A DNA stretch of 64,000 nt from contig JAFMOC010000038.1 of the NCBI GenBank assembly GCA_019802505.1, positions 4,360,001 to 4,424,000 of the forward strand, read 5' to 3'. Both the position numbers and the translations under genes were made by a program. This document shows, piece by piece, positions 33,203-44,209 of this stretch. The notes under the pieces are model-generated. The model was given only the letters and a program-made list of their open reading frames with translations. It made no database searches and had not been told where the DNA came from. Source of the DNA: Corydoras sp. C115. Its lineage: Eukaryota > Chordata > Actinopteri > Siluriformes > Callichthyidae. How positions within the stretch are numbered: the stretch's first letter is position 1; every line of letters begins with the position of its first letter.

Positions 33203-34490
33203 GTTGCTGCAGCTTTAAATACATTTCAATCAATTTTGACAATCGGTTCCAAACCCAGATAAATAAGGAGGGTGGCATTAGGGTGTTTTAGTGTAAAAAT
33301 GGGCCAATTCAAACATGTGGATCAAAAATTAGATTTTTATACTGGATTAGATGAGACCTAGGTTAACAGCCTTATTGTTACTAGTCGAAATTGGGCAACT
33401 GTTAGAGAGGAGGAGACCATTTACTAGATGCGCATGCACCACAGTCAGCCATCTTCTATCTAAATGGTGTCTAAAACCTCCAGCAGCAATGCTGCATTTG
33501 ATCACAAGCAGCACACAAACATGACATTAGTGTCATTGCAGTGCTCAGAACCATCCACCAAACAAAATAATACCTGATCTCCAATGGTACTTATGACACA
33601 GTGAAACGGATGCACTACACTCTGTCAAACACACTCTACAAAGTGCATCTACGGGTACAAAAAGGAAACAAAAAATGGACAAGTCAACATACTGTATATG
33701 CCTGCAGTAAATTGAAGAATGTACTTTTTTTTCTTAGCTTACATATGAGGCTCAATTCTTCTGTGTAACATCATCACACCATCAAATTAATGCTAGCTTG
33801 ATGCTGACTCACCCAAAAATGTAGTTACATGTCACAGATCTGCTTAGTTGCACCCCATTTCCTTTCAACACAATACAAGCTGCTTCACCGTTCTCCATTT
33901 TTAAGCTAAGTTGAACATGAATAAACAATCTGCTCACTGATCATTCACACATATGTTATTTTTTGGTTTTGCCTTGCAGATATATTAGTTAAAGTAAGTT
34001 TTGTTCAAAGTTCATTGGAAAAAAAGTTTTAATTACCATTTGACATCATAAAGAACAGTTGCTTAGAAACTGCCAAAAAAATACAATAATAAATTCTCAT
34101 CAAAAACATAGCGGCCTACGCTCAATAAAGTCCAGAAGGCTGAATGTGACTTTAACCCTAATAAGCATCTTTGGATTTATCCATAATGTCACTTATGAGC
34201 CTTGTTGTTTATATGGTCTGACATCACATATGTTTCATCCACTGATTGGATGTCTTCTTAAAATAGTAGAGGCAGTAACACCTGTGGGGATGGAGTATTG
34301 ACTTTCAATATTGTGATAATCAGATGACTACATAACTTTAGCTAAATGGGTGATTTACTGATCTTCTCAAAGTTCGTCAGTTACACATATTTGTTATCTT
34401 TTGGTATTTACCTGCAGTGGTGTAGGAACAGGTAGGAGAGGACATGGATTGGACGAAGGGGGTTCCCTCCAAATATTTAAAACCAGATTA
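33203..34490. other. Unique DNA, no gene seen
   Basis: No recognised repeat or gene. The 80-codon plus-strand frame at 34059-34301 shows no recognisable domain. Confidence 0.5.
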
Positions 34491-34620
34491 GGGCACAGTA
34501 GTTATCACTCTCACCTCATAAACAGAACTTCCAATTTCAATTGAAACAGGTTCTTTCAGTGAGGTGTTGCATGTTCTCATCATTTCTGTTTGTTTTTTAT
34601 TGCACAGTTCAAAATAATTT
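34491..34620 (+). mobile_element. V-SINE relic
   Basis: GGGCACAGTAGTTATCACTC, TCACCTCATAAACAGAACTT, AACAGGTTCTTTCAGTGAGG, TGTTGCATGTTCTCATCATT, TCTGTTTG and ATTGCACAGTTCAAAA align in order with a V-SINE head and central domain (GGGCA.GGTGGTTAGCACT...TTGCATGTTCTC...GCACAGTCCAAA). A diverged, tail-less copy of an older subfamily. Confidence 0.6.
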
Positions 34621-34744
34621 GCTCCTCTGAAAGATTTTAAAGTGTGAAATTGTTGCCCATTTAGCAAAAAGATTGTAATTCCAGATATCAATGACAACGT
34701 AAAAGAACATACAGTATGTTGAACACTGAACTTACCCAACTATA

Positions 34745-34916
34745 TCATTATGGACCTTGCTTTGTGTATTAGTGCACAAGTCAAGCTGGACCTGAAAATG
34801 GCTTTTCCTGTTCTTACAAATTTTATACAGATTTTATACACCTGTGGCAAATGTTTTGAAGCACCATCTGAATTTAATTACAAAGAGGTGTGTTTCAATG
34901 CTTACTACATTTGATT
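34745..34916 (-). mobile_element. Tc1-like relic with large internal deletion
   Basis: TATGGACCTTGCTTTGTGTA followed by TTAGTGCACAAGTCAAGCTG is mid-transposase sequence. It joins within 60 bp to TTTTATACACCTGTGGCAAA, TCTGAATTTAATTACAAAGA and GGTGTGTTTCAATGC, which belong to the far end next to the terminal repeat. The intervening half of the gene is deleted, as in MITE-like derivatives. Confidence 0.65.
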
Positions 34917-35840
34917 TAGGATTAGACAGACTTTGATTAATACATACTTCATATTTTTATATTTATTTTTTGGACAAACTAGGTATGTATTTTCTATGAA
35001 CTAACAGGGCCACCAATCTCAGAGTTGCAGTTAATTTGTAGATACATGTTCCTGTGAACTGTATTAATAAGTAAGGAATTCTTTTTGCACTTCTGAAATT
35101 GAATGTTCCATGAAACCACCTTGGTTATTGGTGTAGAATAGTTTCATGTTCTTACTCTGACTTTTTGATACTCAGAAGTCACTTGTTCTTCATTTTAAGT
35201 GCTTGGTCCCCTTCAAATGGAGGCTGATTGCTCCTCCAGTTCTAGTGTTGATCTTAGAACAACCCTGATTATTTCGTATTTAGTGTTATATTTCAGGGAG
35301 AGCGTTTAGGTAAAATGGGGTGTAATTGTCTCTTTAGTGGAGGTGTTGGCCTCAGGTTGGTCCCTTTATGTCCTTCTATTAGGAGTCACCCTGTAGGTTG
35401 TTTCATTTGACTTTTTGTAAGGCAGAATTGGTAGAGCGTTTCTGGTAGAGTGTCTGGAGAGGTAATGACAGGTAATCTGAGATCACATTTATTCAGGAAC
35501 ATTTTGTAATATTTCACATTGGTCATTCCATTTAAACATAAAAAACACCACTAAGTCTTTTATTAGTAAGTTTGCCTTCTTTGTTGTGTTTGTTAGCTTT
35601 TGATAATTTGGCTATAGATTAAATCAGTAATTTCATACACTGATTCTGTCTCTGGAAAGTTGAATGATAAAAGTGTGTATTTTATTCTTTATTTTGATTG
35701 TTTTAAGTCTGAACATTTATACTGAAGTGTTTGGATTCGAAAAGGACTGGGATATTTTATCTTTACGTGTCAGGCAAGCCTGTCCAATTTGTTTTTTAAC
35801 TTTTTAATTTAAAACACTGCAGTAAATACATTTCAGATTA
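34917..35840. other. Unique DNA, no gene seen
   Basis: No recognised repeat family or gene; the plus strand is T-rich. Confidence 0.5.
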
Positions 35841-35965
35841 GGGTGGGGTAGTGGGTGAGTAGTTAGTATGTTTGCCTCTTAGCGCTTTGGATCCAGATAA
35901 GAATCCCAATCTGGGTGGCTTTTCCATGTTCTCCCTGTGTCTGTGTGGGTTTTCTCTGGATTTTT
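35841..35965 (+). mobile_element. V-SINE, head and central domain only
   Basis: GGGTGGGGTAGTGGGTGAGT, AGTTAGTATGTTTGCCTCTT, GGATCCAGATAAGAATCCCA, ATCTGGGTGGCTTTTCCATG, TTCTCCCTGTGTCTGTGTGG. The 3' half is replaced by A-rich repeats of the form TTCTATAAA. Confidence 0.82.
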
Positions 35966-36715
35966 TCTATAAAAAAGAAGACATTCTATAAAAAAAAAAA
36001 AAAAAGATTCTATAAATTTAGTTTTTTTTATTATACGTCAATAATAATAAGTATCATATTTAATCCACATACATTTGATAAGTTCACTAAAAACAAACCT
36101 ATTTATTCATTCATTTATTTGGGGGAATCGTGCATTAAATACTGAGTCTCATCATATTTATATGTACCAAACTGGGTAGGCGTCACAAATTATAGTTTCA
36201 CTTACTAACTAACTAACAAAATAACAATGCATTTAATTGTATTTAGGTTATATACATTATCACTATTGTTGTACTTAGTGTAAATCAACAGGCAGATATG
36301 TTTCTTTAATTTACATTTGTAAAGCACTACTACTGCATCACCAACATGGTAACCATAAGTGTAAATATTTAGGTACACCTTATTGACTGTAATCAATGCA
36401 ATATATATGTAATCATATTTTTCATTCTGCTATCATACACACCAGTGTTAATACTCCTGATGCACCTGAAATAGCAAGTAAGAGTCGGAAGGTTGTAATG
36501 TACCATGACTGAATCTTAAGCAGGTAGAAGTGACATGCATACTGAGGTATTGTTATGGTTGTAGGGGCATGTGCCCTTTGAGATGTTGTTTGCATTTGAT
36601 TTACTGCAAAGGGGAAGGCTTGTATCTTGAGATATTCTCATCTCTTTCTTTCTCTTGTGGTGTCTGAGCTGTCATATGTTTGTCATATATTCTATTTATT
36701 ATAACATTATATTAA
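35966..36715. other. AT-rich DNA with A16 run
   Basis: Three spaced TTCTATAAA units around 35964-36016, one followed by A16 (35990-36005). No gene or repeat family otherwise. Confidence 0.5.
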
Positions 36716-37068
36716 ATCATTCATTCATTCATTCATAATCTTCCTCTTAATCCTCTACTAGGATAGCAGAGGGGTTCTCCATGCCAATCCACTGGAGAAC
36801 ATTTCAGGCGCTGGGCAGATACACCCAGGACAGGGTTCCAATCTATTGCTGGGCATACTACCTTACACAAACACACGCTATATGGGGCATTTTAGAGTCT
36901 TCAATTTACCTTGAATCCATATATTGAGCCTGTGGGAGGAAACCGGAGAACTCAGAGAAAGCCCACGTGGACACAGGGAGAATATGGAAACTCCACCCAG
37001 ATTGGGATTCGAACTGGATGCTGGTGCTGAGAAGCAAATGTGTAAACCAGTGGCCACCACACCGCCCA
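36716..37068 (-). mobile_element. V-SINE, full length, GGATTAAGAGG-type tail
   Basis: Tail first on plus: AATCATTCATTCATTCATTC, CTTCCTCTTAATCCTCTACT. Then CAGGCGCTGGGCAGATACAC, CAATCTATTGCTGGGCATAC, ACGCTATATGGGGCATTTTA, CTGTGGGAGGAAACCGGAGA, GGAAACTCCACCCAGATTGG, GGATTCGAACTGG, and CACCACACCGCCC at the head end. Complete in outline with many point changes. The tail reads AGTAGAGGATTAAGAGGAAG in SINE sense, unlike the GGATAAAGCGG of other copies. Confidence 0.93.
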
Positions 37069-37943
37069 GCATCCTGTTCAGAAATATATCAAATACTGTA
37101 GATAAGAACTTGTTAAAAAAAGAATAAAATATTAAATTAATACTAAATATTTTATAGATTTATATTAAAAATTCAACTATGAAAAATGTGGGAGAAACTA
37201 GAAACTTTTACTTTAGAATGATTCCAAATTGTCTCTATATAAACTTATTAAAAATGTACCAAGCATTAAAAATGTTCAGCTAGCAAAAGAATGTCCTCCA
37301 TTTACAGGTTCTTTCTTTGCCCTTTGTGTTTGTTCAGGTTAGAACTCTATCTATACTTCGTTGTTATTCTAAACATGAATGTTCTCCCATTAATGCATGT
37401 GTCAAAGCTGCTTCAGCAGAAACTTGCCAGACATGATTGGAAGTCACCTTTGCGTCATCTATCCTTGTCTCTTCACTCACTTTTCTATACCGTAATTCTT
37501 CTATACATTAAGGTATTTTGTTTGATATTGAAAAAAAGTCTTTTAACTGAAAATTTGTTTTTCAAATACAAAACTCACCAGTGCTACAATTAATTAGCAT
37601 AGAGTCCTTGACGCCAATGGCAACTGTCTAAATACCTTTTAGGCTGTTAGTGATGCCATTACTGAATTGGTGCTGGGAAAGAAGTGTCATGAAAAATGTA
37701 TTTAATTCTACTAGAACTTTTGTGACATTACAATAGTCTTGCAAATTAAAGCCCAATTTAGTCAGGACTAGTATTTAATGGGAAAGTAATGTGACTTGTC
37801 ATTCACAATTTTTTTTTTATTTAAAACTAACTTAACAGGTTATATGTTATTTACACATATCCACCGTGCCATACCAATTTTTATATTGTGTAGAAAGAAT
37901 AAATAACAGAAGCATGCCACAGAATTTTTATATTTACAAAACT
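37069..37943. other. Unique DNA, no gene seen
   Basis: The 100-codon plus-strand frame at 37291-37593 is Leu/Phe-rich with no recognisable domain and no splice context. No repeat recognised. Confidence 0.45.
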
Positions 37944-38296
37944 CATCATTAGTATTGGGGTGGCACGATGGCTTAGTGGTAAGCACGTTGCCTTCTGGGA
38001 TACCTGATACCTAGTAATCCAGGTTTGAATCCCAATCTGGGTGGAGTTTCCATGTTCTCCCCCGTCCGCGTCAGTTTCCTTCCACAGTCCAAAAACATGG
38101 ATTTAAGGTCAAATTGAATGCTCTGAATTACCTCATATAGTGTGTGTTTGTGTGTCCTTAGTAGAGGATTAAGAGGAATATAATAATTGAATGAATGAAT
38201 GAACATTTGCATTGAGAAACCTGAAAAATATGGAATTACTTAATTCCGAGGAAAATGTTATGAAATGTTATGAGAAAACCCTGCATCATTAGTATT
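37944..38296 (+). mobile_element. V-SINE with internal deletion, bounded by a 13-bp repeat
   Basis: The head GGTGGCACGATGGCTTAGTG (37958 on) and central domain are present. After ATAGTGTGTGTTTGTGTGTC the sequence jumps to CTTAGTAGAGGATTAAGAGG, so about 120 bp of the 3' unit is missing. The tail is GAATGAATGAATGAAC. CATCATTAGTATT occurs at 37944-37956 and 38284-38296. If these are the TSD, the insert carries about 76 bp of non-SINE sequence after the tail. Confidence 0.85.
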
Positions 38297-39273
38297 TTGT
38301 TGCACCTTTTCAATCATTTATTACAGCTTAAACTCTCTGCTGCATGGACTTGTGACAAACAGTATTCATCATCAATCCAGCTCCACCTGTCTCTTATTGC
38401 TGTTGCCAGATCAGATTTGCAGATGATGCTGTTTTGAGATCTTTAGGTAGTAGGATCATATGTTATATTAATTTGTTTGTTTTTAAAACTACAGTACTTC
38501 TCATGGTTGTTGATACATCGGCTCACCTGTTGCTTTCTTATTATATCTGCTAAACATTGTGTAGCAAAGTCTCTTCCGCATGTCATATCGGGGTTATGTT
38601 TATAGCGTTGACATGAAAGATGTGATGTGATAATGCATATAGATCATTGTGTGACACATCACCTAATAAGCACCAGCTGCACAAGTACTTCCAATCATCA
38701 CCATTCAGCATTTGTGCAGAATAGCACTGTGTGTATACTAAAGCAGATGTCTCACTGCATAATTCATGCATGACCTCGGTGGACAGGGCAAGGTCAGTGG
38801 GAATTTATTTTTACTGCTTTTCTCCCCATTGTTTCAAAATGAATAAGCAAGAATCCAGGACTAGGAAATCCAGCACTCATGGTTATTCATGACATTTGCT
38901 TCATCATGCCTCTGTCTATTTATCATTGTATCTATCGCAGTAGAGTTCTCCAGTGTCCTTTATTCTGTCACACACCTTAAAGTTTAATCTGAAAATCAGA
39001 CATAGATATTGACATTTGTTTTACCTTATTTCAAAGGTGTGACCTTCCAACACCTTTTGCCATTTTGCGATTGCATGATTGCATATATTCACATCGAATA
39101 TGTTTTTCGGATGGACAGCTGTATCTTTTTGGTTAAGGTTTGGACATTGGCACAAGTTAAGTATAATGTTACAAAAAATATGTTTTAAAATGCTTCTCAC
39201 AGTATGAAAGTGACAGTCTCTAAATTCAATCCTATTCAGCAGATGTTCAAACAGGTGGCATTATGCTTATGTA
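38297..39273. other. Unique DNA, possible DNA-transposon relic at left
   Basis: From 38284 to about 38450 (TTTTGTTGCACCTTTTCAAT, TTATTACAGCTTAAACTCTC, CATCAATCCAGCTCCACC) the texture recalls the minus-strand side of a Tc1/mariner element, but the match is weak. The rest is unclassified. No gene. Confidence 0.35.
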
Positions 39274-39512
39274 GTGTTGTGGCTTGGTAGCTCAGTGGCT
39301 GTTGGACTATTAATCCTAAAGTTGTGGGTTCAAATCTCAGGTCCACGTTGAAGTTATCAATGTAGGCCCTTGAGCAAGACCCTTAACACTCATTGCTCCA
39401 GGGATGCTGTGGTGAACCCTGTGCTCTGATCCAAACCATTAAGTTGGGATACTTGTAAGTTGCTTTGGATAAAAATGTTTGCTAAATGACCTGATGTAAA
39501 TGTAATGCATGT
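39274..39512 (+). mobile_element. UnaL2-tail SINE, full length
   Basis: GGCTTGGTAGCTCAGTGGCT (A-box region), AAGTTGTGGGTTCAAATCTC (B box), AGGTCCACGTTGAAGTTATC, GAGCAAGACCCTTAACACTC, ATTGCTCCAGGGATGCTGTG, TTAAGTTGGGATACTTGTAA, GTTGCTTTGGATAAAAATGT, TTGCTAAATGACCTGATGTA. All parts of the family are present in order. A pol III-transcribed, non-coding retroposon in origin; no clear TSD. Confidence 0.9.
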
Positions 39513-39561
39513 CGTAGGATCATATTTTCTTTGTTGCATCTAAAAAGCCAACTACAGTGCA

Positions 39562-39790
39562 GTCATGGGCTTTTGGTTAAGGAACCAGCTTTGCAACCTG
39601 AAGGTCCTCGATTTGATTATGGCTAATGTGCCCTTGATCCATGCACCTAACCCCAATTACTCCCCATGTGTTATGTACAGGGCTGCCCATAGATGGGTTA
39701 AATGTGGAGGACACATTCCTCTGTCTGTAAGAACTGTAGGCAAAATAGCTCACCAAAGAATAAATTTCACAGATTTTTTTCATAGAATTT
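39562..39790 (+). mobile_element. Third tRNA-derived SINE family, full-length-like copy
   Basis: CAGTCATGGGCTTTTGGTTA, AAGGAACCAGCTTTGCAACC, TGAAGGTCCTCGATTTGATT, ATGCACCTAACCCCAATTAC, GATGGGTTAAATGTGGAGGA, CACATTCCTCTGTCTGTAAG and TAGGCAAAATAGCTCACC match 24826-25085 in order. Confidence 0.85.
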
Positions 39791-40263
39791 CACAGAATAA
39801 ACCAACACGCTCATCTAAACTGAACAACCTCGAGGTAGCACTGTTGCCAAATGACTACTAATGTTCAGATACAACCTCCCATACTCTTGCACAAACACCA
39901 TCATTGTCTTATCTTACCCATTAACAGCATCTGTACATCTGCTCAGCAAAGTGACCGAGCTTGTAGCATATGGACTTTTTTTAATTTAATCAATATTATG
40001 ATGCACCTCTCAGCAGGTTTGATATTCACCCAACAGGCATGGAAATCTGTTCTGCATTAATGCTACAGCAGGTTTATTCAGTCTGTTCAGAGCATTGTTT
40101 AGAATTTAGTCAAAGTTTGATCATCATTATATTTGTTTTTCCATTTTATTTATAGTTATATAATAATATATAATCATCAGACAGATAGTGAACTAAAATA
40201 AGGTCTAGCTTATTCAACAAAATCCACAATAAATTTTTTTTTTTAACGCAAATTGGCACAATC
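39791..40263. other. Unique AT-rich DNA
   Basis: The block 39850-40080 shares phrases with 41800-42050: CAGCATCTGTACATCTGCTCA / CAGCACCTGTACATCTGCTCA, GCACATGG-like, and GCAGGTTTATTCAGTCTGTTCA / GCAGGGTTATTCAGTCAGTTCA. The two may be a 200-bp dispersed duplication. No gene. Confidence 0.5.
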
Positions 40264-40460
40264 AAAAAAAAAAAAAAAAAATCAGGGTAGAGTTTTCATG
40301 TTCTCCCCGTGTCCGTGTGGGTTTCCTCTGGGTTCTCCAGTATCCACCCACTGTACAAAAACATGAATTCTAGGTAAATTGAATGCTCTAAATTGCCCTA
40401 CATGGTGTGTGTTTGTGTGAGTGAGTGTGCCGAGCGATAGATTGGCACCATGTGATGGGG
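40264..40460 (+). mobile_element. Headless V-SINE preceded by A18
   Basis: An A18 run (40264-40281) leads directly into TCAGGGTAGAGTTTTCATGT, i.e. the first bases of the central domain, then TCCCCGTGTCCGTGTGGGTT, GAATTCTAGGTAAATTGAAT, GCCGAGCGATAGATTGGCAC. The copy stops at about 40460 and a Tc1 relic begins. The head is absent and the break is at the head/central-domain junction. Confidence 0.88.
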
Positions 40461-40600
40461 GATTTTTCACAAAATCATGCTACCAACTTTGAGGGAACAG
40501 TTTGGCAATTACTTCAACATGACTGCACACCAGTGCATAAAGCCAGATCCATAAAGACATGGATAATTCCATGAACATTACATTCTTTGAATGACTATCC
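40461..40600 (+). mobile_element. Tc1-like transposase fragment
   Basis: AAAATCATGCTACCAACTTT, GAGGGAACAGTTTGGCAATT, CAACATGACTGCACACCAGT, GCATAAAGCCAGATCCATAA and AGACATGGATAATTCCATGA. These follow the order of the catalytic-core coding region (..PTLWEQFG...HDCAPVH.A.SIKTW). Short and frameshifted. Confidence 0.78.
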
Positions 40601-41068
40601 AATAAATGAACTCTTACGCATTCAAAAAGTTCATATAAGAAAATAAGTTTCTATTTCTGCAGCTTGCCTGGTTTTTAAAATCTCTGAAATGTGTAATGGT
40701 TTAGGTTTGCCGGTATTTAACTTGTCCTCAAGGTAAGATGAAGCCCACTGCAATGCTGAGCCAGTGAATCCAAGGGTGGAAAGAAAGATTAGATGTCGAA
40801 GACAGATGAAAGATCAAAAAATATCAACACAGGTAAAAAGCCTGGCAGGCCTGGCAACATCGAGCTTCCCAGAAAAAGCCCTAAGTGAAGCTGTAATGTC
40901 AGGAAGGTTGGTAAATTCTAAAAAAAATATTTTTCTAAAAAAGAAATGAAAAGAAAATATTACAGATCCATTGAACTTTAAATTAAAAGATAAAACAGAG
41001 AAGTGGATTTCTGTGTTTTCGGTGCTAAACTTAATTATATTTGTTAATTATAAACAAATTTAAAATCA
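40601..41068. other. Unique DNA, no gene seen
   Basis: Nothing recognised; a 61-codon Lys-rich frame at 40764-40949 is not supported as a gene. Confidence 0.5.
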
Positions 41069-41357
41069 GGGCAGCATGGTGGCTTAGTAGTAAGCATGTT
41101 CATCTCTCAATGCTGGGGATCCAGATTCAAATCCCAATCTGGATGGAGTTTCTATATTCTCCCCTTGTTTCCCCAGGGTTTCTTCCGACAGTCCAAAAAC
41201 ATGGATTTATGGAAAATTGGATGCTCTAAAATGCCCCATGTAGTGTGTTTGTGTGAGTGAGTGTTCCCATCCATAACTTGGCACCCTGTCTTTGGTGTAT
41301 CTGCCCAGCCCTCGAACCATTTTCACCTGGATGGGCATGGGAACCCCCCCCCCCCAC
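41069..41357 (+). mobile_element. V-SINE, tail lost at a C12 tract
   Basis: GGGCAGCATGGTGGCTTAGT (head), TCAAATCCCAATCTGGATGG, CGACAGTCCAAAAACATGG, GCCCCATGTAGTGTGTTTGT, TTGGCACCCTGTCTTTGGTG, CACCTGGATGGGCATGGGAA, then C12 (41344-41355). The expected GACCCTAATAGAGGATAAAG end is missing. Confidence 0.92.
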
Positions 41358-42224
41358 TTTAATTTAAGTAAAATTAAAATAAAAGTGAATTTAAAAAATC
41401 TAAATTGTAAGCTGTTTATTTTACCCTCAATAGTAAGGAAATCCCAACAAAAGACAAAATTGGATGACACTTTTATTTCTAGGTTCCCAGAAGGATATGG
41501 ATACTTTTCACAGAGTCTGATGACAGAATCTCACTTTAGTTTAACAGTGTAAACAAAGGGTTTTTGCACCCTATCCAATATCCTCCTTAACAAATGTTGA
41601 CCCTGTTACATCTTCAACACAATTTTGGATGTGATTGTTTTTTAATAACACAGATAAATTATAGATATAAAGTATATTCTGTGTGTATCTATATATAAAT
41701 TAACCGATGATTCAAACTAAATTGAACAGCCCTGCTCCAGTGCTGACACCAAACAGCTTACACATTTTTCATTGCGATCAATCTTCCATTTTCCTGTAAA
41801 AATGATATTAATGTCATAACTAACCCAGCTGCAGCACCTGTACATCTGCTCAGTGACTGAGCATATAACATATGGGCTTTCTAATTTTATCAGCTTTTAC
41901 TGATTTTTAATGCACCTGTCTAAAGATGAGATGTTCCGACCCACAGATTTAGTATTCATCCCACAACAGCTATCAGGAGGTTGATTCAGTAGCTGTTTTG
42001 CATTAGTGCTAAAGCAGGGTTATTCAGTCAGTTCACAGCAGGGGACAGGTTTAGTCAAGTCAATTTTATATACGTATTGCTTTTGACATTGGACAATAGC
42101 CAAACCCAGATTCAAATAAACAACTGAAGGCAAAAGCTCTTGCCTTTAAAAGAAATCATGTTTAGTCTGGAAACTCAAGTCCTAATTTAATACATACAAA
42201 AAGAAAGGTACTTTTCTACTCTAG
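41358..42224. other. Unique AT-rich DNA
   Basis: Contains the partner (about 41815-42050) of the duplication noted at 39850-40080. No gene. Confidence 0.5.
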
Positions 42225-42330
42225 CGTGATTGTCCCATGTGCACAAAGCAAGTAATAGACATGGTTTAGTATCTGGTATGTGACCTGCATAGAGTTCTGA
42301 CTACAGCCACAATAAATATTATAAGACTGA
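42225..42330 (+). mobile_element. Probable Tc1-like fragment
   Basis: CCCATGTGCACAAAGCAAGT, AATAGACATGGTTTAG, TGACCTGCATAGAGTTCTGA and CTACAGCCACAATAAATATT follow the order of Tc1 landmarks GTGCACAAAGCAAG, AAGACATGG, GGCCTGCACAGAG and CTGACCTCAACCCCA. Diverged, so moderate confidence. Confidence 0.5.
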
Positions 42331-42533
42331 TCCTTTGGTGTTGAACATGATAGACAGATTTATTTGATCCACTTTAATATGCGGTGCAAAAATCCTTAAT
42401 GAAGTCAACTCTGAAAAGCCAGATTTTATTTTATATTAATTTTTATGATTTATTTAGTTAAGCGTGTGTTGTTTTCTACCTGTCGTATGAAAATATTTTT
42501 ACAAAAAGAGTTTTTTTGTAATTATCTTACAAA

Positions 42534-42634
42534 TCTGTGGGAGGAAACAAGAGAACCTAGAGAAATTCCTATGCAGACATGGAGAGAACATGTAAACTCC
42601 ACTAAGCTTAGGATTCATACTACTGTGCTGCCCC
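42534..42634 (-). mobile_element. V-SINE fragment (head and central domain)
   Basis: TCTGTGGGAGGAAACAAGAG, AACCTAGAGAAATTCCTATG, CAGACATGGAGAGAACATGT, AAACTCCACTAAGCTTAGGA and ACTGTGCTGCCCC. Reverse complement of the 5' half; the 3' half is absent. Confidence 0.82.
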
Positions 42635-43370
42635 AGTTATTTATTTATATAGAGCTTTTACAATAGTTAATTATTTTAAAGAGATTATTCAGAATTGTAA
42701 GCACGAACCCTCAAAGATAAAGATGAAGTGACAGTGGCAAGAAAAAATTCTCTGGTATTGTTGGAGGATGAGTCTCAGTGGGAGCAGCATTTACAGAGCA
42801 GGACACCAATGTAAAGATTGTGTATTTGATTAAGTTTCCATTTTACCCAAAATAGAAAAGCTGACTCACTCCACACACAACACAATTCCTAACGTTGTGT
42901 AAGTTTTTGTGAATCTTGACAGTTATTAACAATCAACACATTATCAACAGAACCCCGAACAGTGAATAGCATGTGTGGCATAAACAATATGTTATGGTTT
43001 GTTAGTAAAAAACATGCAGAATCATAATTGTATAATTTACGGATTAAGAGGTATTCCTGCATAATGGCTGATTTCCCAAAGGACCTTAAGCAGACAAAAG
43101 AAAATCAGTTGACATACAGAATATTATACTTGAAATAATTTTCCCATTCAATGATCTTATTATCTTAATGCCTATTATATTTTCCTTTCATGGAAATCAA
43201 TGCCAAATCTGCAAATTAACCCCAACTTTTATCATTTAATGGCTTGGATGTGCAATTTGCAACATTGTCATCCTCTTAGCATTACATTATCATCCTCTTT
43301 CAACTATTATTATTTGTAGATTTTAATATGAATCAATTAAAAAAACTTTTATAAATCTGGTTTGTAATTG
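42635..43370. other. Unique DNA, no gene seen
   Basis: No repeat family or gene recognised. Confidence 0.5.
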
Positions 43371-43590
43371 GTGCGGCATGGTAGCATAGTGGTCAGAATG
43401 TCCGCCTCTCAGCACTGAGTATTCAGGTTTGAATCCTGATCTAGGTGGAGTTCTCTCTGTGTCCGTGTGGGTTTTTTCTCTGGGTTCTCCGGTTTTCTCC
43501 CACAATCCAAAGACATGGATTCAAGGTAAATTGGCTGCTTTAAATAGCCCCTACCTAAATTGCCCCTATATGGGCAATGATAGGTTTGTG
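43371..43590 (+). mobile_element. V-SINE, 3' truncated
   Basis: TGCGGCATGGTAGCATAGTG, CAGGTTTGAATCCTGATCTA, CTCTGTGTCCGTGTGGGTTT, TCTCCGGTTTTCTCCCACAA, TCCAAAGACATGGATTCAAG. A local duplication (TAGCCCCTACCTAAATTGCC CC) sits before the end; the 3' unit is not present. Confidence 0.88.
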
Positions 43591-44209
43591 ATAGGTGTGT
43601 CTGAGATTTAAATTTATTAAGAAAAATATGTAAGATCAGCCGTTAAGAGGGATGATATTAACTTTACTGCAATTTGAATTATTACAAGCCAGGCTGCTGT
43701 ACCATCAAACCAGAAATTCTTTAATAATTTGTCTGTGCATTTTATAAGCTTTAAATAAAAAAAACTGTAAACAAACTGGCACTGGCATAAGCAAATAGAA
43801 AAAAGGCTTAAGTGAAAATACAAAGGCTTAAGCAATTACTTTAATGAATAGCACAAAGGCTTTAATAAATAGTCCTAAATGAAAAGCTTAAGTCCTAATG
43901 TAAAATTAATAAAGAGACCTAAAGTGAACACTATTAAGCTAGTAAGCAGGGGGTCACGAAGGCACTCATTCGCTATACATAATTTAAAGAGAGAAAGCTA
44001 CAGGAACAAATAAGCTAGTAAGCTGAGGTCCAATGGCACACACTTGAAACTTGAAAACTAACTACAAACAAATGTGTCTGAACTAAAATACATACACACC
44101 GAAACCACTCAAAGAATCATATTTAAAAGTCCACCTTTACCAGAACAATCAGTAATGATGTATATGCCAGTGTGCAAGCAAAAAACTATTTGAAGAAATG
44201 CCCCTCATT
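43591..44209. other. Unique DNA with repeated 'AAGGCTTAAGT' phrases
   Basis: Between 43795 and 43925 the phrases AAAGGCTTAAG and AAATAGTCCTAAATGAAAAG recur imperfectly, and AAGCTAGTAAGC occurs at 43937 and 44012. Looks like a decayed minisatellite or LTR-like AT-rich stretch. No gene. Confidence 0.4.
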
